From NCBI RefSeq assembly GCF_000499385.1, contig NW_013654362.1, positions 62,001 to 126,000 on the forward strand: a DNA stretch of 64,000 bases, given 5' to 3'. Made by a program: the position numbers and the translations under genes. Of the stretch, positions 56,201 through 64,000 are shown in pieces (positions within the stretch are counted from its first letter, which is position 1; each line of letters starts with the position of its first letter). The DNA is from Eimeria necatrix (lineage: Eukaryota > Apicomplexa > Conoidasida > Eucoccidiorida > Eimeriidae). The notes beneath the pieces were generated by a model. It did not search any database. It was not told where the DNA came from and saw only the letters and a list, made by a program, of their open reading frames with translations.

Positions 56201-59200
56201 CCGCGGTCAGAAGAAAGCGACCCAGCTGCTCTTATCCGATCTGAGATGGAGCAATGGTCAGGCGACAGCCGACGCACCAGCAGGGAAGCTTCCCCGCAGG
56301 CCCACATGAGAGAGTCCATGTGGGGACCTCTGAAGCTTCCAACTCCGACAGACCCCGCTGAGGACAGACAACGCAGTGATTTGGGCGGGTTTCACCGAGG
56401 AAGCGAGAAAGGCAGACGCTCGGGGGAGAAAAGGAGTGACACGAATAGGGGGTTTGGAAATTCGTCGAGCCCTCCAGGGACATCAAATCCATCAGATGAC
56501 GGACATTCTCTTCGACCATTACGTCACTCTCTGCAGCAGCATCCGAAGCACAAGGCTGAACAAGAGCCGCCAGCGCGGCCTGCTTCAGCAAGAAGGAGGG
56601 ACGAAGAGGCAGCTTCCGGCAGTGAGGCGTTGTTACATGGAGAACAAATCCACGCAGCAAGATTTCCTGAAACTTCGACGAAGATATGCAGATTCGCTTC
56701 ATATTCTGAGCAGGAACAAAGCTCTGGGTATACCGATAGCTCAGACCAAGCAGATATGCTTCTAGGAAGCCAGGCTGCAGACTTTTTAGAGGAGACAGAA
56801 GAGGAGCAAGGCGCACCTTTAGTAACTGTCTCTCATGGCATTCACGGCCGCGCCCGCTCTGGGCTATCGCTGGGTCACGTAAGTCTTGGAGATCATGCAA
56901 AGTCGCAGGATAAGTCAAGTACACCAGAAAGCCTGCGGCAGCTTAGGACGCGAGCGGCCGGAGCAGTGCAGCGCATGCATCAGCATCAACACCGAGGCCT
57001 GCCGTGGCACTGGAAGGCTGGTGCTGCTGATAACAGTCAAATGGAAGAAGGAAGTAATGCTTCTCAGGGCCACCTGACTCCTCAAAGCTCTTTTGATGAG
57101 TCTGAGAGGGGATACGGAAGATCTGCTACCGCAGGAGATGAGACGGCGTGGCTCCCAGATGTAGTTGGGGACTGGACGTTGAGAGATGAGGTTGATGCAG
57201 ATGTAAGCAGCCGAACTGGTGAACATCAGACCACAATCGGGCATGATTGCAGCTTCGGGATTCCAGGGGCCCCTGTCAACCTGCTGCTATTTGAAGATAG
57301 TGGTATTAGCAAGAGGGGTAGGGCCAAAGGCAGAGAGGGAGGCCACCAAGCCACATTGGGAAAAGGAGGCAGCACTAAAAGAATCGACCAGATGTCGCTG
57401 TCTGCCCGTCTTCAACCGGAACTGAAAAGCACAGAAGCACAGCTTTGTCTGCAGTCTATTCATGCGTTCCCCACTGCAAATCTTCTCTGTTGCCTTACCG
57501 ATTCGGCGTTATGCTTAAAAAGCCTGTGGAACGAGGAGACTATCCGTGCACAGTGTCTGATTGCGTGCTTGCTCGGAGATGTAAGGTCCCAGAAGGCGGC
57601 ACAGACAGCGGGTCTTAACCTTCAGGCCTATGCAGATCCCGAAGGCAAGAAGCAACCGAAGAGACAGTTCACGCTTAGCCGTCGTCTTCCTCAGCAACAG
57701 CGGACTGACACTTTCAGCAGCAGGGGCTATGAAGACAGCAGCGACACAAGCTTCGTTGGGCCTGCTGGTAGCTCATCACGAGGTAACCGAAAGCTTCGCA
57801 AGCTTGCAAGGACAACATTTAGCAGGCGAGGTGGCCCTGAAGGCTTTTCTGACGGCGAAGAGAGCATTGGCGCTGGCTCTACGACATATGAAGGCCATCG
57901 GAAGGCAGGCCGTAACGCTGCGGGAAGCAGAAGGCGCAAACGGACAAACATGCATTCCACAAAGGACAAGTGCCGCACTGTAGAGGTGTCGCCCACACGC
58001 AACCACGTGGAAAGTGCCAGCTGGTCTGGACCCACTGCCTCCACTGGTTGCCGCAATGACGCAATTCCGGACAGCACTGATTCTGTTCAGCAGCAGCAGC
58101 AGCAGCAAAAGGAGCAACAGCAGACGTGCTCATCAGCTGCAGACGCTCCTGCGAATTCAGCAGCTGAACGAAAAGCTTGTCAGCCACATTCTGGTGTCTC
58201 GGTGTCTCTAGAGCTTGTGCTAGAAGACGTCACTTGCAATTTGCTCACAGATGATGCTCTTGGTACACCACTAGCGGAGGACACTGAGAGTGCTGAAACC
58301 CACGGCACTGGTGAAGGCCTTGACATAGAAGGCACAGCGCATCCCACGTTTGTTGGCTCGCAGGAGCAGCATGGGAAAGCTCCATCCTTCAGGAGCAGAC
58401 GGAGACATGGCCAGATAGCCCCCAGCAGCAACACTAGCAAGCACAGCAGCTCGAGCTGCAATAGGGATATGAGTAGCATCGACAGCACAGCATCCACCGA
58501 AAATATGGCGGGAGGGGATGCTGGAATCGCCTTTCCTCCTTATCCAGTGTTGTTTTCTCCTGACGCTTGTGTCCCACGTGGCCTAGACTTGACGGGCGAT
58601 GGACTGCGTTCCGACACGCTTCTGCGAAGGGCTGTTGTGGCTGATGCAGCAGCTCTAGGAGTGCGGCTCGAGGCTGTTCTACGGGTGACCTACACGAGCG
58701 TGGCCACAGGCAGCAGCTACGCTAGAAAGCGCGAAGAGCTGAAGGATACACTTCGCATTGGTTTATGGCGACTTGAGGCTACACTCATAAGAAATTGCAC
58801 GTGGATGCTCGCCAGTGTGGTTTTATTCGACGTAAACATCGGAGCCGAATGCCTTCGTTTACTCCCACCCAGAAAAAAGAAAAATGCAACAGGGGCTACA
58901 AGGAGTGCAGGGAAGGCTACTGTGTCTTCTAGGACCGGCGTTACAGAAGCAGAGGGGGCACGCTGGCGCCCGCCTAACTTGAACGCAGTGGCAGAGGGAG
59001 ACACCGAGAGTGACGAAGACACGCCGCTGGCGTTGCAACATGCCCTGTGGGTTGCTGAAGGTAGGGGCGACCACCGCACTGGCGAATTCCCTCCCAAGCG
59101 GAACAACAAGTCTCTCCTCCCAAGCCCCTGGAGTACACGAGCCGCTAACAGCAGTTTACCAGAGGGCTACGTGAGTGCAGAAGGGTCTATGCCTGGATCC

Positions 59201-62200
59201 CGGCATCTTAGAAAAGTTAGGGGAGCTTGCGATGCACTTGATGAAAGAATGGCCAGCAGCGGCCCCATTCGCAGGACAGCAAGACGCGCAGACAGTTCTG
59301 CTGATGCAGAAGTCTTAAAGAGGCGTTTTTCCACCAGTGTTCCCCGGCGCCTCCCGAGCAGTGGAAGCTCGTCGCTGTTCCGGTGGGTTTTTGGATCACG
59401 GAATGCACACAACACTATTGGCGCTGGTTCGAGCCCGTTAGGCTGCAGCCCCAACGCCTGCACCCATCTGCGCCCAGCGCCAGATTGGAGGGGTGGGGCG
59501 TTTGCCGATCTAGACAGCTACGGAGACCGCCGTGACATCGCAGCTGAGCCCAAGAATTACACAGACGGGGAAATGTACTTTCCAGGAATCCAGCTGGACG
59601 GGGGAGTCCACCCCAAGCAGCGCCCTGGGGAGGCCAACGCTCCACAAACAAAGATGTCGCCTTCTCGCTGGGTGGGCACCGCCGGAGGATGGACTCGTAA
59701 TTTACTGAAGACTCGACGTAGCATCTCGACGCTCAACAGTGGCGAGACTGCGAGACCGTCGTCCGGCTCCCCCCCAAAGGATCGGGGAACAAAGAGAGAC
59801 TATCCCTTTGGAGGTGGAATGGCGGCGAACACCAGTGCGCTTCAGTCTCCTGCTGCAAGGCAACTTAACAGGCGTGCAAGTGGGAGGCCTCTGTTTAGGA
59901 CAAATCTACAGCCTGACAGCAGTTTTCCGAATATGCAAACCATGCGAGCCTTGAGTGCAATGCCTAGGTGAGCGAACTTTTTCCCTGTCTCTTTTCCACA
60001 TGCGCATTCCAGGCATCTACTTTATGGTTCGTGGTTCATGCAGTGTCTACACAGGATGTATTTTTATCTGTCGGCACCAGATCCACAGTTCGTGCTAGCC
60101 CGTGCGCCATCTTATAAAACTAGCTGCGAATTCAGCATAAGAAGATTACTTGAGAAACGACCCTGGTGTGCGCTTGTGCTTCAGCGTGGGAATGGTGGGA
60201 CGCACGCATATCTTTCCCAAAGATCAGCAGCATTTGGGGCTAGGTAGCTTACCAGATGCCCGGACGCGAGAGCCGGTAGATCCTTCAGTAGCAAGAAATG
60301 CCTTCGGAAAGAGACGGGGCCGCCGGTTGGGGGATACTGCAGATATTTTCCAGAAGGATTCAGAAGAGGAGCGAGAGCTTTTTACTTGCACGGCTGTTGA
60401 CTTGGAGATTAAGCGCGTGGCCATATGGAGCGCTGTGTATCTTCAAGACAACAAGGCCGCAGCAAATCCCTGTAGAGCTTTGGCTGCTGCGGCAGCTCTC
60501 GCCCTCGAGCGATCGAGGAGGCCTACAGAGGCAAACCTAAGGGATGGTAGAACGGCGCAGAGAGGATCAGCATTGGTAGCAGCCGACACAGATCCCAGAG
60601 ATGGTGACAGCACAGTAGGCGGAAGCGTCAGAAATCATCCACTGCCATCTCACCGCATGCGGGTTTCCAGAGCTTTGAGGAAACTTTCCCCAAGAGGGAC
60701 TCAGTGGCACGCCGCTGAAGGGTTTCGGGGTCTCTGCAGCCCTCCAGGAGAGACAGGAAGACGGTCGATCTCAAATGCTCGGGATGGAGACCGCAGTAAT
60801 CGATCACGTGAGCAGAGTCGCCTCAGCAAGGCAGCTCAGGAAGTACAACACCTTACGCCTCTGCTGCAGGAGATATGGGCAGAAGACTGGCTTTCCGTTT
60901 CTCTGCCTTCTCCTCCACCATTTGCCGGGTACTTTCGAGCGCAAGAAGGACGGGTGCTGCTGCTGCCCGTTCTCGTGCGTGCATCAACTAAGAATGAGAG
61001 AGGCTTGCTGCAGCGGCGGCGCGAGGAGGCCCAGAATGCTGTGAAATCTGAGGCACTTTCCCGCAAGAAAGTTCGCTCGCCAGGTGAGTTGGTCGATTGT
61101 AAACGCAAAGGCAGACGCCGTCTGCACGCACGTGAATAGTCGTGAAGAATATGGTGTTGTACTGCCAACTTGTCGCAATTTAGTGTTAAATTGCATGCGA
61201 GCTTTGGGTTTGTAACTCGTCTGTGTCCGCAGGGGATCACCACGAAGGTCCTTTGAACTCCGCGGGTGTTTCGGCAAGGACAGTGCATGTTCTGCATGCA
61301 CCCACGACAGCAGCCGCTGCAGCAGCTCTTGCAGGTGCTGTTTTCAACGCAGTGCCTCGGGAGGAAGAGAAGAGGAAAAAAGGAGCGGCGGCGGAGAGGC
61401 TACAGGGTGCCAACAGCATCTCGCCTCACATTTCTTTGATGTACAGACTGATAGACAAGTCCAGCAATCCCCACACCGCCCCATCTGTGAACGCCAACAG
61501 CGCAGTTCCCGATAGTCGTCCACCTGACACGAAGATAGTTTGCAGGGGAGACATATTCCCCACATTTTGCGCCTGCACTCCCTTTCTTGTAAGAATGGCT
61601 AATGCCATACTACCTGTGTTGCAGCAGGAGGATCTGGGCGATTAAAGCGCCCCACGCAGAACAATGCCGAGATAGCGAGACATCATAACAGGGACGGATG
61701 TACAGGGATTCTCGCTGAGCGTAGCATGCTGTATGTGTTTGCAGGTCCATGTATTCATCCAGCTTTTTGGGCCAGATGGTGAGATGACTGCGGTGGTTTC
61801 GCGGCTCTCGGTGGGCCTTCAGGCCATCCGACAAGGCATGCAGCAGCAGCAAACCACAGCAGCAGAAGCTGCTCGAGCTGCTGTGCAGTGCCTGCCGAGT
61901 TTAGCAAACTACTCGGAGTTTGCTGGAGCAGCTCGTGCTTCGTCTCTGAGCTCAAAGGAAGAACCCCGAGCAGCGCAACAGCAAGAACAACAGCCTTCAA
62001 AGGCGGCGAGCGACAATCGTTCTGCCTCCGCCCTTTCTGACAAGGGAAATTCAAATGAGTTGGAAGCAAAAGACTCAGAAAATACAGATGAGAGAGCTCT
62101 GTATGTCGACAGACGGCTGTGGGGGCCGCTCCCAGGATCGTTGCTACAACTAGGGTTCACCTTGCGTTCTGCGCTGGAGCATCTCACTCACGATTCTTTT

Positions 62201-64000
62201 GCATCTCTGTGTATCCACTCACTTCAGTTGACGCTGCCTTCTCCTTGTCAAATTCTTAACCTCCCTGCTGTCCCCGCAACCAGCCGTCTGCTGCCAGTCA
62301 CTGCTTTCCGCCAGACATTGACGGCAGACGCAACATATTTTCTGTGCTGCCTTGCGGCAGCCCCGTCGTCTCCCTGCGTTGCCGTTGACCTTGTACTGAC
62401 TATAAAGGGCTTGCACACTAAAGCCGCCTCTTCCGCCGACCAGCTGCACCAGCAACGATGGCATGCTGCTATTGGTGGTGCGCTGGGCCCTGCTAACTCT
62501 GGCCCCCGCACGGGCTTCTCTCCGCTTGATTCGCGAGGCTCCCGACGCTACTCTTTTTCTCAGCTGCAGCAGCCATATAATCAGAATCTCTTTTCTTCGG
62601 CAGTTGCGGCGGCAGCGGCTTCGGCATCGGCAACTCCTTTACAAGGCCTGACATCAGCTGGTCTGCAATCAGAATCAGCACTGGGTTCAATCAAAGTCGC
62701 AGCACCTCTTTTGAGGATAGAACTCCTCAAGAGGCCTCGCATACCTGACGAGGCAACCTCCTCTGCACAGGAGATTGCGCATGGCACTTCCCCGCGCATT
62801 TCACTGTCTACTGTCTTCTCTTCACCAGCGAAAGGTCCTGCATCAGGCTCAGCAAAAGACAAAAAGCGTGTTTCCACGCTACAACAAGCCAGGCAGTCCA
62901 GCTGTGTGTTAGAGGTGCTGCTAAAGGATCTAGAAGCATCATTTGTTTCCGAGCAGCAGGTCTTCGATCGTTTTTCTCAGCATCAGCGCCTTGTAGGCGG
63001 TTGGGCGGGAGGCCGTAGAGGCTTGGGCTCGACGACTTTTGGAAGTCCGACAGATGATGCTAACGTGCCTAGGTCACCACGATGCGCTGGAACGACATCG
63101 GGCTCATGTGTTGAACCATTTCGCATGATTTTATCATTGAGGGACTGCATTATTAGGGGGGAAGATGGAAGTCGACTGTTCCAGAATGCCTCCGTAATCC
63201 CCAAATTATTTTCAGGGGACTTCAGCTCGAGCGCTCAACCGACGGGAAGTCTACAGTCGCCACAGAGTCCTTACACAGCAGCTGCAGGTCCCTCTCCGTC
63301 GGCTGCTGGTAATACAACTCCAACGAGCGCTCAGGGAGGTGGAGCGACTGGTGTAACAGCTGGCCGCAGGCACCAGCACAGAACTCGTCTATCTGTCCGG
63401 CAGGCGCTGATGTTGGACATGCCTCTGCAGGACCCTCTGTTGCAGTGGCTTGTCTGGGTGTCGGACGAAATGATATATGCATCAGCTGAAGTAGCACAAC
63501 TGAGAGTACAACTGCGCGCGTTGCAGGCATCCACTGTGTATTCCTGGGGCATTGGTTTGTATGGAGCCTTACAGCAGCTCAAGCATTTCCGACTGCAGTT
63601 TCCTGCTCTGAGCTTTGGCTGTTGCTTCTCGACAGCCTCGTGGATGATACCCGTTGGAGTGCATGCGCAGCAACTTTTGAGGGTCTCACAGCTGCAGTCA
63701 AGGGGACCTTCCCCCTGCGTACCGGAGCGCCAACACAAGCAGCATGTGGAAGAGGCAGAAGAGCAGGCAATTCGCAGGTGTCTGCTGCTGCAGAGAAGGG
63801 GGCTTGGTATTTTGTCTCTCCTTTATCCTGGACTACCGCCTCCTGCCCTGGCTCCCGACAAGTGGCATGGGTATCTTCCCCTACAGCTGCCTGAGATGGC
63901 GGCATCCATGTCAATTCAGCAGGTACTACAAGTGCTTGAGGCGGACATTGCAGCGAGAGAAGCAGCAGCAGCGGCCAGCACAATAGCCCAGTCAGCAATA
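47286..64000 (+). CDS. VPS13: VPS13 family bridge-like lipid transfer protein, partial at right edge
   Basis: Very large protein that moves lipids between membranes at contact sites through a hydrophobic channel. The chorein N-terminus is clear. Exon 1 (47286-47368) reads MLANILDQVIKTYGKEFLGD. Exon 2 (47633-47744) reads LTDPEIHLTNIPFPQQLFEL. Exon 3 (47908-47993) reads KFSWQTFFGTPGAYPFAIEA. Exon 4 (48324-48570) has TIRVRNIHLHIVDDN. Exon 5 (49131-49203) has CHVDEFCIDSP. Phases agree throughout. Further exons continue at 49.67-50.04 (RELRRRLRRNPK), 50.2-51.3, 51.87-52.58, 52.7-53.38 and 53.8-55.4 kb. A single long exon of about 1,460 codons ends near 59968, followed by exons at 60.0-61.1 and 61.2-61.6 kb. 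The last frame opens at 61745 after tttgcag and stays open for 752 codons to the window end. VPS13-like blocks such as YLAVLLRVYGARVYLRRKRKD occur among long Ser/Gln-rich insertions. Confidence 0.88.
48785..49150 (+). repeat. perfect 183-bp tandem duplication across a VPS13 intron-exon border
   Basis: Copy 1 is 48785-48967 and copy 2 is 48968-49150; I find no mismatch between them. The unit starts caactggcgtaactg and ends gatgagttttg. It contains the end of VPS13 intron 4, its polypyrimidine/acceptor (cttcgctgcag) and the first 20 bases of exon 5. The copy-2 acceptor gives the real exon (start 49131). The copy-1 acceptor (exon start would be 48948) opens a frame that hits a TAA within about 22 codons. 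Confidence 0.95.
58087..58126 (+). repeat. CAG-rich run encoding glutamines in VPS13
   Basis: A CAG/CAA run encodes seven Gln, Lys, Glu, then three more Gln within the long VPS13 exon. Homopolymeric Gln and Ala tracts are a hallmark of Eimeria coding sequence; here they are few and short, which is why I hesitate to name Eimeria itself. Confidence 0.8.

Overview
The window is nuclear DNA from a eukaryote with intron-rich genes. The gene set points to a coccidian apicomplexan, probably an Eimeria- or Cyclospora-like parasite. Evidence: many short introns with GT-AG borders, a pepsin-type aspartyl protease and a multi-Kazal secreted inhibitor of the kind coccidia carry, a flagellar CFAP70-like gene (flagella occur only in male gametes), and repeated use of the octamer TGCATGCA, a known apicomplexan cis-element. 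Species assignment is inference. I see no bacterial features, CRISPR arrays, insertion sequences, rRNA or tRNA genes.

Layout, left to right. (1) 1-5.8 kb, minus strand: an SF1B UPF1/SMUBP2-like helicase in at least nine exons, running off the left edge; a 491-codon Ala/Ser-rich ORF at 6.0-7.4 kb may be its 5' part. (2) 7.9-10.1 kb, minus: exon-like blocks I do not recognise. (3) 10.4-12.3 kb, minus: N-terminal part of a CFAP70-like axonemal protein. (4) 13.3-15.0 kb, plus: a two-exon coccidian hypothetical protein. (5) 15.5-17.9 kb, minus: a complete 17-exon pepsin-family aspartyl protease. (6) 18.6-22.7 kb, plus: an ASNSD1-type asparagine-synthetase-like protein. (7) 23.6-25.9 kb, minus: an ERGIC-53-like L-type lectin. 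(8) 27.75-28.8 kb, minus: an SFT2-domain Golgi membrane protein. (9) 31.6-34.4 kb, minus: a secreted protein with eight Kazal domains, one per exon. (10) 35.6-41.95 kb, minus: the splicing factor CDC5 (Cef1/CDC5L). (11) 42-47.3 kb: mostly no confident gene, with helical-repeat-like fragments on the minus strand. (12) 47.3-64 kb, plus: a giant VPS13 (chorein-type lipid transfer) gene running off the right edge.

There is no operon logic; genes are independently promoted on both strands. Several belong to the secretory and membrane system (lectin, SFT2, VPS13, protease, Kazal inhibitor), others to RNA biology (helicase, CDC5). I found no evidence for a wholly new system. The most unusual signals are an ASNSD1 homologue that appears to lack the catalytic Cys2 and carries a Cys-rich insertion, the all-phase-1 Kazal exon array, a GC-AG intron in the protease, a perfect 183-bp tandem duplication that copies a VPS13 3' splice site, and about eight-fold excess of TGCATGCA. 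All exon models come from reading splice signals and protein motifs by eye.
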